Shown: piece after piece, positions 20,987 through 28,368 of the stretch
Layout of the letters: each line of letters starts with the position of its first letter
Position numbering within the stretch: the stretch's first letter is position 1
Virus record (IMG/VR): IMGVR_UViG_3300009593_000077
Span: 1 to 31,524 of that record
DNA: 31,524 nucleotides
DNA from: a virus
Reading direction: 5' to 3' (one strand)
Made by a program: the position numbers and the translations under genes
Notes under the pieces: model-generated
What the model was told of the DNA's origin: nothing
The model's input: the letters and a program-made list of their open reading frames with translations, nothing else
The model's database searches: none

Positions 20987-21919
20987 ATGGGAACTTTAAA
21001 TTATAATACTCTAAGACCCTTTTCTAGCACACCAAAAGGACTTCCAAGACTAATACAACCATATGAAGAACTTAATGGTAAAATAGAAGGAAACAGATTC
21101 CAATACCAACCATCAGATTCTCCTGACTTATGGCATAATGGTGGTAATTTAGAAGATTATGCAGAAGATGAGATGTTATATACTGCAAATAGGCAAGGGT
21201 TTAGAGGCAATTCAATAGAAAATGCACAACGAATTCTTATGACAGCAGGGTGTAGTCATACATATGGTATTGGGGTGAGGAGCCATGAAGTATGGGGTCA
21301 TATACTTTCAGAACACTTAGACTTATATCATATTAATATTGGTGTAGGTGGAATAGGTTGTGATACTACAGCATTACTAATCAAACAATTTTTTGAGGAA
21401 GGTGTAATTCCAGATACATTAGTAGTATTATGGCCCGCCTGGAATAGAAAAATGCTTGTTACAGACAAAGCAAAGAAACTTGATGACCAAATACATGACT
21501 TCATATTAGATCCTAAAGTTAAGTTTGATCCTTTTATATTTCAATTTGCGGCTACAGGTAATTGGTCCAATGGTGCCATGAGTGCTGGACCACACAACCA
21601 AAAAGAACTAAACGCGGCTGTTAAAGGACACTTATTACAAAGTACTCAGCATAATCTTTTTGACTTTTGGTTTAGGAGAGAACTTGTTATTGAGTTATGT
21701 GCTAACTACAATGTAAAACTAATAGAAGCATTTTTGGAACCAGAAACTATGGATTATGTTAAGCAAAATTGTAATAGAAAAATACCAAGATTAGAACTCC
21801 ACACTAAAGGCACAAAAGACGATTTTGGGGTGGATTTAGCCAGAGATGGCATGCATTTTGGGGCAAAATCACACTCAAATATAGCAAATAAACTCTACGA
21901 TATAATCAAAACTCAGTAA
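20987..21919 (+). CDS. SGNH/GDSL-like hydrolase
   Basis: A 310-residue protein. MTAGCSHTYGIGVRSHEVWG carries the SGNH block I with nucleophile Ser90. INIGVGGIGCDTTALLI supplies the block II glycine. LVVLWPAWNRK lies in the block III position and DGMHFGAKSHSNIA near the C-terminus holds the Asp-x2-His of block V. SGNH enzymes de-esterify glycans or lipids; phage members can trim acetyl groups from host polysaccharide. The first 80 residues are an extra N-terminal region. No clear Shine-Dalgarno sequence precedes the ATG. Confidence 0.78.
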   Translation: MGTLNYNTLRPFSSTPKGLPRLIQPYEELNGKIEGNRFQYQPSDSPDLWHNGGNLEDYAEDEMLYTANRQGFRGNSIENAQRILMTAGCSHTYGIGVRSHEVWGHILSEHLDLYHINIGVGGIGCDTTALLIKQFFEEGVIPDTLVVLWPAWNRKMLVTDKAKKLDDQIHDFILDPKVKFDPFIFQFAATGNWSNGAMSAGPHNQKELNAAVKGHLLQSTQHNLFDFWFRRELVIELCANYNVKLIEAFLEPETMDYVKQNCNRKIPRLELHTKGTKDDFGVDLARDGMHFGAKSHSNIANKLYDIIKTQ

Positions 21920-21969
21920 AACAGGGCCTTTCATAGGTCAAAAAATACCAAAAAAAGTGGAAAAAAAGG

Positions 21970-21998
21970 TTGACTCTGCCCCCATTTTCTACTATAAT
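21970..21998 (+). promoter_or_regulatory. Sigma70-type promoter
   Basis: TTGACT (21970-21975) and TATAAT (21993-21998) are 17 bp apart, preceded by an A-rich stretch. Predicted start near 22005, leaving a 29-nt leader with TAGGAG before the ATG at 22034. It begins the ligase operon. Confidence 0.8.
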
Positions 21999-22033
21999 AC
22001 TATGTATAAGTTAATAAAAAGGTAGGAGATTTT

Positions 22034-22456
22034 ATGAGCAGATTCGTAATAGTAAACAAACACAATGATAGTTTGTTTTCTGAGCCAAGCAGACCATCTT
22101 GGAAAGGTACGTCTTATAAGTCCGAAGGGGCGGCTAAGGCTGGTATTACTAGGACTATCAAGTTCTATGAAAAGGCGATTGCTGATGTTGAAAAAGTAGT
22201 TGCTGAAGGTAAGCCTGAATATCATTCAAGAGCATATAATGCCTTCCGTGAAGCCACTGATCCTGCTTTAGGTAGAACTCATGTAGCAGATAGAGATAAC
22301 TACAGAGTTATGTCTGAAGAAGAGTATGCAATCATTGAGCCTTTTATTACTGAAACAGGAATTGCTCCTGGGTCAGGTAATGAGATTACAAGAACACGTT
22401 CAATTAATGAACCTCACTATATGAATCCATTAAGTGAGTCTTACTGGAGCAAATAA
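22034..22456 (+). CDS. Hypothetical protein, first gene of ligase operon
   Basis: A 140-residue protein, MSRFVIVNKHNDSLFSEPSR.... SYKSEGAAKAGITRTIKFYE and HVADRDNYRVMSEEEYAII suggest a small alpha/beta domain. No family recognised. Good Shine-Dalgarno sequence and a strong early-type promoter upstream, so early expression is likely. Confidence 0.78.
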   Translation: MSRFVIVNKHNDSLFSEPSRPSWKGTSYKSEGAAKAGITRTIKFYEKAIADVEKVVAEGKPEYHSRAYNAFREATDPALGRTHVADRDNYRVMSEEEYAIIEPFITETGIAPGSGNEITRTRSINEPHYMNPLSESYWSK

Positions 22457-22845
22457 TGAAGTTTCACAAGCAAGTAAAAATTCCTGGTATGTCTCAAGAA
22501 CAAATAGTTGAGGCACTTAGAAAGTCTGACTTGGAAATGAGACCAATGAGGACTGAATTTAGTTTTGAGAAGAAGTTCAAGACTACTAATACTACTTCAG
22601 ACTACAACCTAGTTGTTGAAGATGAGCAAATTGAAGTTCAGGCTAATGGTGACTACAATGTTTGGAGTTTTGCTCCTTGGGTTGCTAGAGAACTATTAGG
22701 TGTTAAGGACAAATACTTAACTATGAGATACACTAAGAGTGATATCGGATACGAGAGAGATGGTTGGGTTGAGTATGCTGAAAATGGTAGAAAAAAAGGC
22801 AGTAAGTATATTGATGGCAGGACTGGTGAGGAGAAAACTGTATAA
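22456..22845 (+). CDS. Hypothetical protein
   Basis: A 129-residue beta-rich protein, MKFHKQVKIPGMSQEQIVEA.... No family recognised. Coupled by TAATG to both neighbours, the second being DNA ligase. Confidence 0.75.
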   Translation: MKFHKQVKIPGMSQEQIVEALRKSDLEMRPMRTEFSFEKKFKTTNTTSDYNLVVEDEQIEVQANGDYNVWSFAPWVARELLGVKDKYLTMRYTKSDIGYERDGWVEYAENGRKKGSKYIDGRTGEEKTV

Positions 22846-24113
22846 TGACATTTCAAGTAATTCAAAAGTTAGAATCAGATAACAGTTCATTGTTCAAGCA
22901 ATCCGTTATTAAGGAAAACTTGGATAATGAAGAATTCATTTTAGGTGCAAAAATGTGCCTAGACCCACTTGTTACTTTTGGTGTTAAACAAGTTCCATTT
23001 AGTGAAACAGATGGTGAAGGTTTGCCTTGGAAAGAGTTTGAAGAACTTGCCCATGCATTACAAACTAGACAACTAACTGGACATGATGCCAGAGATGCTA
23101 TCCAACGTGATTGTGATATGGCTACTAATGAACAATGGAACGATTGGTACAGACGTATCCTTATTAAAGATTTGAGATGTGGTACTGGTGCTAAACTTAT
23201 TAACAAAGTTCAAAAGGATACTATTCCTTTATTTGGTTGTATGTTAGCACATGATGGTGCTAAACATCCTAAAAAGATTGCTGGTGAGTGTTATGTTGAA
23301 TACAAGTATGATGGTGTTCGTGTCATTGCTATCGTGCAAAATGGTAGTGCAACATTACATTCACGTAACGGCAAACTGCTAGAAAACTTCCCACATATTG
23401 AAGAAGCATTAAGTAAACCTGAGTTTGAAGGACTTGTATTTGATGGTGAAGTTATGAGTGAAGACTTTCAAACACTAATGAAGCAAGTTCATAGAAAAGA
23501 AGGTGCTCAAACAGAAGATTCATACCTAGCAGTATTTGATATGCTTACACTAGATGAGTTTAATGCTGGTGGAACAAGCAAAAATGCTATTGAAAGAAGG
23601 CAAAGAATAGTAAACCTTTCAAACCTATTTACATATAGAATCCAATTAGTTGATGCAACACTCATAGACATGGATTCTGATGAAGGACAAGTAAAGTTTC
23701 AGGCAATGAATAAACGTGCATTAGACGAAGGATATGAGGGTCTAATGATAAAGCCTGTTGCAGAAGGATACAAATGTAAAAGAAGTCACGCCTGGCTTAA
23801 AATTAAACCATTCATTGAAGTTACCTTAAAGGTAGTTGACCTAGAAGAAGGTACAGGAAAGAATGAAGGTTTGCTAGGCGCCCTTGTTGTTGAAGGTGAA
23901 GATGATGGTAAGTTCTTTAAACTTAATGTTGGCAGTGGACTTACCGACGAAAACCGAGAGCAAATTTGGGCAAACCAGGAATCTGTTATTGGACAATTAG
24001 TTGAGATTAGAGCCGATGCGGCAACTCAAAGCCAAGACGCAGAAGACACTTGGAGTCTACGTTTTCCAAGATTTAAAACTTTCAGAGGCTTTGAAATAGG
24101 AGAAAAGATATAA
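22845..24113 (+). CDS. 30: ATP-dependent DNA ligase (T4 gp30-like)
   Basis: A 422-residue ligase, slightly shorter than T4 gp30 (487). CYVEYKYDGVRV is nucleotidyltransferase motif I with Lys154 as adenylation site. LHSRNGKLLENFPHI is motif III-like, VFDGEV the second metal motif, DEGYEGLMIKP motif IV and AWLKIKPF motif V, all in order. An OB-fold domain follows (ALVVEGEDDGKFFKLNVGSG). The N-terminal 145 residues form the DNA-binding domain. It seals Okazaki fragments together with polymerase, clamp and the RNase H-type nuclease. Confidence 0.95.
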   Translation: MTFQVIQKLESDNSSLFKQSVIKENLDNEEFILGAKMCLDPLVTFGVKQVPFSETDGEGLPWKEFEELAHALQTRQLTGHDARDAIQRDCDMATNEQWNDWYRRILIKDLRCGTGAKLINKVQKDTIPLFGCMLAHDGAKHPKKIAGECYVEYKYDGVRVIAIVQNGSATLHSRNGKLLENFPHIEEALSKPEFEGLVFDGEVMSEDFQTLMKQVHRKEGAQTEDSYLAVFDMLTLDEFNAGGTSKNAIERRQRIVNLSNLFTYRIQLVDATLIDMDSDEGQVKFQAMNKRALDEGYEGLMIKPVAEGYKCKRSHAWLKIKPFIEVTLKVVDLEEGTGKNEGLLGALVVEGEDDGKFFKLNVGSGLTDENREQIWANQESVIGQLVEIRADAATQSQDAEDTWSLRFPRFKTFRGFEIGEKI

Positions 24114-24340
24114 TGAGAGAATTACAAAACGGTTTAGTATTAGTGTTTGGAGCAGTATTTTTAATATTGCTTTCATCATCTTTAATAATAGGCAAACAAA
24201 CTTATGATGATTTGCCCGTAGACTACTTGGACGCACCCATCGATGAGTGTACACATATTGAAAGATATGAATTTGATACACCTGGAATTGATGCACATGA
24301 AGTTGAAACAAAAGTAGAGTGCAAGGAAGCCGTATCGTAA
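24113..24340 (+). CDS. Small membrane-anchored protein
   Basis: A 75-residue protein with an N-terminal transmembrane helix (LVLVFGAVFLILLSSSLIIG) and an acidic periplasmic or cytosolic tail holding two cysteines (DECTHIERY; KVECKE). TAATG links it to DNA ligase. No family recognised. Confidence 0.68.
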   Translation: MRELQNGLVLVFGAVFLILLSSSLIIGKQTYDDLPVDYLDAPIDECTHIERYEFDTPGIDAHEVETKVECKEAVS

Positions 24341-24343
24341 AAT

Positions 24344-24415
24344 ATGCGTCGATTCGAAAACATAAATGGTGAGAAGCCTATAATAGAAGTCAAGGAACAT
24401 TCTATTCCTGGCTAA
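24344..24415 (+). CDS. 23-codon micro-ORF, possibly the 5' part of the next gene
   Basis: ATG at 24344 encodes MRRFENINGEKPIIEVKEHS then IPG and a TAA at 24413-24415. The reading frame just +1 of it is open from 24387 and runs into the gene at 24495. A +1 shift near CCT-GGC-TAA would fuse the two. Alternatively this is an independent leader peptide. No strong Shine-Dalgarno sequence. Confidence 0.4.
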   Translation: MRRFENINGEKPIIEVKEHSIPG

Positions 24416-24494
24416 GCATATTATTCTCACATTTAAAAATGGATATGGTGCCAGCATAATACCTGAGTACCATTATCCTCCAAAACAAAAGCCT

Positions 24495-24701
24495 ATGGAT
24501 AGTGTAAAGAATAGAAAAGTTATTCCTGGTTTATATGAAGTTGCTGTTTTTTATAACGGTGAACTTTGCTACGATACACCAATTACACATGATGTATTGC
24601 GTAGTCAAAATGATCCTGAAGTTCAACGTGTTGTTGGAATGATACAACGATTAGAACGAATGGACATTCATTATTTACATCCGGAGGAAGAAGATGCCTA
24701 A
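24495..24701 (+). CDS. Conserved hypothetical protein, true 5' end uncertain
   Basis: From the first ATG it encodes 68 residues, MDSVKNRKVIPGLYEVAVFY.... The same frame is open back to 24387 and reads KHIILTFKNGYGASIIPEYH immediately upstream, which looks like real protein: a beta strand followed by a GYGASI turn, as I recall from the N-terminus of similar cyanophage proteins. That extension contains no ATG, GTG or TTG. The natural start may be AUU near 24420-24425, or expression may need a frameshift from the 24344 frame. The end overlaps the YubB-like gene by 8 nt. Confidence 0.65.
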   Translation: MDSVKNRKVIPGLYEVAVFYNGELCYDTPITHDVLRSQNDPEVQRVVGMIQRLERMDIHYLHPEEEDA

Positions 24702-25173
24702 TTGGTGTGAAAACTATGTAAGAATAGATGGTCCTGTTGAAAAAGTATATAACATGGCTAAAGCAGTAGATGACGAAAGACTGTTAGAGTATTTGGTTCC
24801 TGTTGAAGGAACTAATATGGATAGAACTAATGCTTGGGGCACCAAATGGGATATATCAGAACCTTCTATGGAACACAAAGTTGAAGATGGTGTTATAGAA
24901 GCAAGTTTTATGACAGCATGGGGACCACCTGATGCATGTTTTAATACATATCTCATGGAAAATGATGATGTAACTATTGAAAACTATTACTATGAGCCTG
25001 GTAATGCTTTTGCAGGAGTTGACGGAGAGTCTGTTGAATTACCTGCTTCATCCAAAGATCCTGTTTGGGAACAAGATGGTTTACTACAAGACGTAGATAG
25101 AGTATTTAATATTAGAGAAAATATGAGAGAGTGGGAAGATGAAGTTGAAGATGGACCTTGGAACGAAGAATAA
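24694..25173 (+). CDS. YubB ferredoxin-like / DUF1281-type protein
   Basis: A 159-residue protein starting MPNWCENYVRIDGPVEKVYN, the hallmark of the Api92/YubB ferredoxin-like domain (MPNWC.N...I.G). FMTAWGPPDACF and ENYYYEPGNAFAG fit the same domain. These proteins are common in phages and plasmids; their role is not established. GGAGG precedes the ATG. Very acidic C-terminus. Confidence 0.78.
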   Translation: MPNWCENYVRIDGPVEKVYNMAKAVDDERLLEYLVPVEGTNMDRTNAWGTKWDISEPSMEHKVEDGVIEASFMTAWGPPDACFNTYLMENDDVTIENYYYEPGNAFAGVDGESVELPASSKDPVWEQDGLLQDVDRVFNIRENMREWEDEVEDGPWNEE

Positions 25174-25316
25174 TGGGACACCCAACTGATTCACAAATAT
25201 TCCGTGCCATCAAAGAAGGTGTTAAAGAAATTATTGAATCAATGAAGGAACATAATAGAGAACAATTAAAGAAATTGGAAGAAATAGAGAGGAAAATTAA
25301 AGATGGAAATGGCTGA
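25173..25316 (+). CDS. Small coiled-coil protein
   Basis: A 47-residue protein, MGHPTDSQIFRAIKEGVKEI..., almost entirely a charged heptad-like helix (SMKEHNREQLKKLEEIERKI). TAATG coupling to the YubB-like gene and a 14-nt overlap with the next gene support it. Confidence 0.6.
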   Translation: MGHPTDSQIFRAIKEGVKEIIESMKEHNREQLKKLEEIERKIKDGNG

Positions 25317-25503
25317 GTATATAATATTTGGATTTTGTATTGTAGGAGTAGGTTATACTTCATATAATATTGGATTTAAAGAAGGCATAAGCATGGGAGC
25401 AGGTCTCATGTGGGAACGACTGTGGGATATGGGAAAGCCACGTAAAAGAAATCCTTCAATTAGAGCAGTAGAACTACAGAGAGATAACAATGGGAGTATA
25501 TGA
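25303..25503 (+). CDS. Small membrane protein
   Basis: A 66-residue protein, MEMAEYIIFGFCIVGVGYTS..., with a hydrophobic N-terminal helix, a possible glycine-rich second one (ISMGAGLMWERLW) and a basic tail. A second ATG at 25309 is an alternative start. No family recognised. Confidence 0.65.
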   Translation: MEMAEYIIFGFCIVGVGYTSYNIGFKEGISMGAGLMWERLWDMGKPRKRNPSIRAVELQRDNNGSI

Positions 25504-25753
25504 TATGCATACAGTACCTAGTAATAATAAACGCAAAACAAAACAACAACGTCTAGGAATTCTTAGACGTAATGGTGTTAGCGGCTTTAAAATTGACGAG
25601 AAAGGTGTCGTTAGAAGTGCTAAAACTAAAAGACCTTTGGTTTCAACCTTAACTCATACAACCAAACAGGTTGCAGAACACTTTATTAAGTGGAGAGATA
25701 GTTTAAAGAAATCTATGATTGGTCACAACGGAGGACCTAAAGTTGACGATTAA
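25490..25753 (+). CDS. Basic hypothetical protein
   Basis: An 87-residue Lys/Arg-rich protein, MGVYDMHTVPSNNKRKTKQQ.... RLGILRRNGVSGFKIDEKG and TKQVAEHFIKWRDSLKK suggest a small DNA-binding protein, but no known family is evident. ATG at 25505 is an alternative start. Confidence 0.65.
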   Translation: MGVYDMHTVPSNNKRKTKQQRLGILRRNGVSGFKIDEKGVVRSAKTKRPLVSTLTHTTKQVAEHFIKWRDSLKKSMIGHNGGPKVDD

Positions 25754-25922
25754 ATTTAGTAATGTAATACCTTTTCCCTTACAAGAAAGGAAGAGAACTG
25801 TATTTGATTTGGAAAAGGAACTTGATATTATTGAAGAGCAGTCAAAGTATGTTGAAAAACTGTCTGAGGATTTACTCAGATTAACAGAACAAATACTAAA
25901 GGACCTCGGTAAATACGAGTAA
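25743..25922 (+). CDS. Small helical protein, TTG start
   Basis: A 59-residue acidic coiled-coil protein, MTIKFSNVIPFPLQERKRTV.... The TTG at 25743 is chosen because GGAGG (25730-25734) lies 8 nt upstream and no ATG is available; an upstream in-frame TTG at 25719 lacks such a site. Overlaps both neighbours. Confidence 0.62.
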   Translation: MTIKFSNVIPFPLQERKRTVFDLEKELDIIEEQSKYVEKLSEDLLRLTEQILKDLGKYE

Positions 25923-26932
25923 TGAAATACAGAGTTCACTTAACAGAAAAACGTCATGGTCGACAAGATTCTGACGGTAGTAATTATCTTACTGAATATG
26001 TTGATGGTGATAATGTTATTGAATGGGAGTTAATGGATCGTATTTGTGCAGAGAAATTTATTGATGCATTTAATATGGTAAAAGGTGTTGATGAAAGCAG
26101 AGGAAACGATGTCAGTCCTGCAAGTTGGATAGCATGGAACAAATATTCAACAGGAAGTGGTGAATGGTTAGGCAATATTGATTTATTAAATAAAGAAGTT
26201 CAATATGCAATAGATAAAAACCATTGCTATTTTACTGATGACCATATAATTTTGCCTAATGAAATGTCGTTTGATGATATATTAAAAAGATGTAATGCTA
26301 TTCATTTTGAATTCGAGAATAGATTATTAGACCATAAAAAGCAATTAGAAGAAACAAGTGCACCAGATAGTGATAATGACTTTAAAGCATGTTTAGAACG
26401 TTTAAATAAATTAGTTCATCAAGTAGAAAAAGGTCCACATGCTGATGCTAAAACAAATAATTTTGTAGTAATTAGATATAATTCAGACCATGTATCAAAG
26501 GATTTTCCGAAATTATCTGATCCTATGTATAGAGAATTCCAACAAAATGTAGAAAATGGTGATTTATTCAGTGATTTCTTTACAGTAGGCAAGGACTTAG
26601 GACATGCTTATCACACAAATGATACTGATTTAATAAAAAACCAGGAAGTAAAACAACAAAGTGTTATAAGTGGTGCAGTTCATTTTGGATTTAATCCAGA
26701 ACATTTTGGTAATAAAGATGAATGTGCACCAGAACAAGTACCAGAGTATGCTAATTATCAACAATGGTGTAAGGATAATAAAGCATATGAGTATGGATAT
26801 CCTTATTGGGAACCTAAATATAACTTAGGTAGAGCACCAATTGGAAGTTTATTAAACGAAACTTATGATAGTTTAGTAAATAAATTTATACAAACACCTT
26901 TTATAAGTAAGGTAGAACTAACTAATGACTAA
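25922..26932 (+). CDS. Hypothetical protein, 336 residues
   Basis: Begins MKYRVHLTEKRHGRQDSDGS. A largely helical, aromatic- and Asn-rich protein: ENRLLDHKKQLEETSA and ACLERLNKLVHQVEKG in the middle, SVISGAVHFGFNPEHFGNKD and YGYPYWEPKYNLGRAPIG near the end. I do not recognise the family. It is AT-rich like its surroundings, coupled upstream by TAATG and overlapping the SET-domain gene by 8 nt. Confidence 0.78.
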   Translation: MKYRVHLTEKRHGRQDSDGSNYLTEYVDGDNVIEWELMDRICAEKFIDAFNMVKGVDESRGNDVSPASWIAWNKYSTGSGEWLGNIDLLNKEVQYAIDKNHCYFTDDHIILPNEMSFDDILKRCNAIHFEFENRLLDHKKQLEETSAPDSDNDFKACLERLNKLVHQVEKGPHADAKTNNFVVIRYNSDHVSKDFPKLSDPMYREFQQNVENGDLFSDFFTVGKDLGHAYHTNDTDLIKNQEVKQQSVISGAVHFGFNPEHFGNKDECAPEQVPEYANYQQWCKDNKAYEYGYPYWEPKYNLGRAPIGSLLNETYDSLVNKFIQTPFISKVELTND

Positions 26933-27302
26933 GATGAGAACATTTAACGAAAAAACATATAGACCTTTACCAGACCAATTAACAATTAAAGAGAGTAAAA
27001 TTGATGGATTGGGTTTGCACATGAAAGAAAAGGCAGGCGGACTTAATGCAGGAACTGTAGTAGGAGAAACTCACGTGTTAGTACACGATAGAGATAGACT
27101 GGAATGGGTTAGAACTCCACTAGGAGGATTTATTAATCATTCAGATGATCCTAATTGTTACATAGCAACAAATAAAGGTGATAGAATATTACACACAATT
27201 AAACCAATTAAGTCAGGAGAAGAACTTACTGTTTATTATAGATTCAAAGGTTATGACGGTATTATAGGTTCAGACACAGACGTAGATATAGAGGAGCAAT
27301 AG
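26925..27302 (+). CDS. Minimal SET-domain protein (candidate lysine methyltransferase)
   Basis: A 125-residue stand-alone SET domain. IKESKIDGLGLHMKE (22-35) is the N-terminal GxG turn, GGFINHSDDPNCYIA (67-81) the NHSxxPNC motif that binds SAM and forms the pseudoknot, and IKPIKSGEELTVYY (92-105) the IxxGEELxxxY motif with catalytic Tyr. All core motifs are present without pre- or post-SET cysteines, as in the very small chlorella virus vSET. The target is unknown; host proteins, a ribosomal protein or the phage Hc1-like protein are candidates. It overlaps the upstream gene. Confidence 0.85.
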   Translation: MTKMRTFNEKTYRPLPDQLTIKESKIDGLGLHMKEKAGGLNAGTVVGETHVLVHDRDRLEWVRTPLGGFINHSDDPNCYIATNKGDRILHTIKPIKSGEELTVYYRFKGYDGIIGSDTDVDIEEQ

Positions 27303-27303
27303 T

Positions 27304-27438
27304 ATGAGAAAGAAAGGTCAAAATGCAAGACGTTTAGGTGCTTTGGGTAGACTAGAAGCAGTAAAAAACCCTAACGAAAGACAGCAAAAAGAGATTGCTG
27401 TATTAAAAGATAGAACCAGAGGCAATGAAGTTATATAG
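27304..27438 (+). CDS. Small basic conserved protein
   Basis: A 44-residue protein, MRKKGQNARRLGALGRLEAV..., with an Arg/Lys-rich helix and the tail DRTRGNEVI. I recall near-identical layouts in other marine phages. It follows the SET gene after 1 nt (GAGGAG Shine-Dalgarno) and overlaps the lipoprotein gene by 14 nt. A nucleic-acid-binding role is plausible only from charge. Confidence 0.65.
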   Translation: MRKKGQNARRLGALGRLEAVKNPNERQQKEIAVLKDRTRGNEVI

Positions 27439-27544
27439 TTTATTATTAATAACATTACTTTGTTCATGTTCGACTATAGAAATATTAGACGGACTTTGTT
27501 ATAACGATAAAGAAGGGACACATATTTGTCCAACTGAAGAATGA
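27425..27544 (+). CDS. Small lipoprotein
   Basis: A 39-residue protein. MKLYSLLLITLLCSCST is a lipoprotein signal with cysteines at 13 and 15 (LLCSC); either could be the lipid-modified residue. The short mature part has two further cysteines (GLCYNDKEGTHICPTEE). It ends in an ATGA overlap with the MlaC-like gene, so the two envelope proteins are co-translated. It could be a spanin-like outer-membrane lipoprotein or a partner of the MlaC-like protein. Confidence 0.65.
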   Translation: MKLYSLLLITLLCSCSTIEILDGLCYNDKEGTHICPTEE

Positions 27545-28089
27545 GATTCTTTCATTTATTCACATTATTAATAGTAGTATTCTTTGGTACCCAAGTATTC
27601 AGTCAATCAGTTGATGAATATGTTCAAGAACAACACAATAATTTATTCTCATACTTAGATAGTGTAGAGGAAGTTACTAATGACGGCTTAGAAGAAGTTT
27701 TAAGTGGGTTAGTTGCTAGTGAACAGATAAGCAAACGAGTATTAGGCAGAGCAAACTATGAAGCAGTCACACCAGAACAGTTCGCTTTATTTGATAATAA
27801 GTTTAAGAACACACTATTTAAAACATACGCCGTAGCAATTAAAGATATTAGACAAATAGATATAGATAAAGTTAGACATCCTAAACAAAGAAAAGACCTA
27901 GCAGTAGTTATTATGTCTGTTAAAGACTATGAATTAGTATATAAAATGATTAAATTAAATGATATTTGGACAGTTGTTGGCATTGTATTTAACGGTATTG
28001 ATATTGTTAAATTATATAGAGAACAATTTAATAGACATAAATTTGATAATAAAGGTGATTTAAACTCTGCTATAGAAACTTGGAAATAA
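27541..28089 (+). CDS. mlaC: MlaC/Ttg2D-like periplasmic phospholipid-binding protein
   Basis: A 182-residue protein with a signal peptide (MRFFHLFTLLIVVFFGTQVFS) and a domain that follows the MlaC pattern: ISKRVLGRANYEAVTPEQFALFDNKFKNTLFKTYA corresponds to the family core R.VLG..W..A.P.Q...F...F...L..TYA, and DIWTVVGIVFNGIDIVKLYREQF to the W.V.DV...G.S....YR.QF end. MlaC shuttles phospholipids between the outer and inner membrane. A phage copy could alter host envelope lipid asymmetry during infection. The expected length is about 200, so it is nearly full size. It follows a lipoprotein gene by an ATGA overlap and precedes an Smr-like gene. Confidence 0.78.
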   Translation: MRFFHLFTLLIVVFFGTQVFSQSVDEYVQEQHNNLFSYLDSVEEVTNDGLEEVLSGLVASEQISKRVLGRANYEAVTPEQFALFDNKFKNTLFKTYAVAIKDIRQIDIDKVRHPKQRKDLAVVIMSVKDYELVYKMIKLNDIWTVVGIVFNGIDIVKLYREQFNRHKFDNKGDLNSAIETWK

Positions 28090-28090
28090 A

Positions 28091-28309
28091 ATGACTAATA
28101 ATGAATTAGATTTACATGGAATTAAGCATCGAGATGTGCAATTACTTGTAGAGGATTGGGTATTAATTAATCAATATTCCGTTCCTTTAAAAATTATTTG
28201 TGGTAATAGTGCTAAAATGATTCAATTAGTTGACGAAGTATTAACAAATAAATTAAATATTAATTATCGTATGTGGCAATATGGAGTTATTGTTGTAGAT
28301 AAAATATAA
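28091..28309 (+). CDS. Smr-domain-like protein
   Basis: A 72-residue protein. LDLHGIKHRDVQLLVEDWVL matches the LDLHG start of Smr domains, and VPLKIICGNSAKMIQLVDEVL matches the .I.HGKG......V...L segment, although the GKG is replaced by GNS. Smr domains nick or bind DNA or RNA. The loss of the typical HGxG may affect activity. Confidence 0.6.
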   Translation: MTNNELDLHGIKHRDVQLLVEDWVLINQYSVPLKIICGNSAKMIQLVDEVLTNKLNINYRMWQYGVIVVDKI

Positions 28310-28368
28310 TGGAAATTAAATTATTGGTATTACTTATTGTTGCCCTAGTAGTCTGGGGTCTCTGGTAA
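28309..28368 (+). CDS. 19-residue membrane micro-protein
   Basis: It begins MEIKLLVLLIVALVVWGLW and is entirely one hydrophobic helix. TAATG overlap with the Smr-like gene supports translation. Its 3' end overlaps the end of the convergent methyltransferase gene, and no terminator hairpin was seen between them. Confidence 0.4.
   Translation: MEIKLLVLLIVALVVWGLW

Noticed and set aside
21920-21960. Possible terminator GGCCT-TTCAT-AGGTC after the SGNH hydrolase
   Set aside because: The stem is five pairs including a wobble and is followed by A rather than T on the plus strand.
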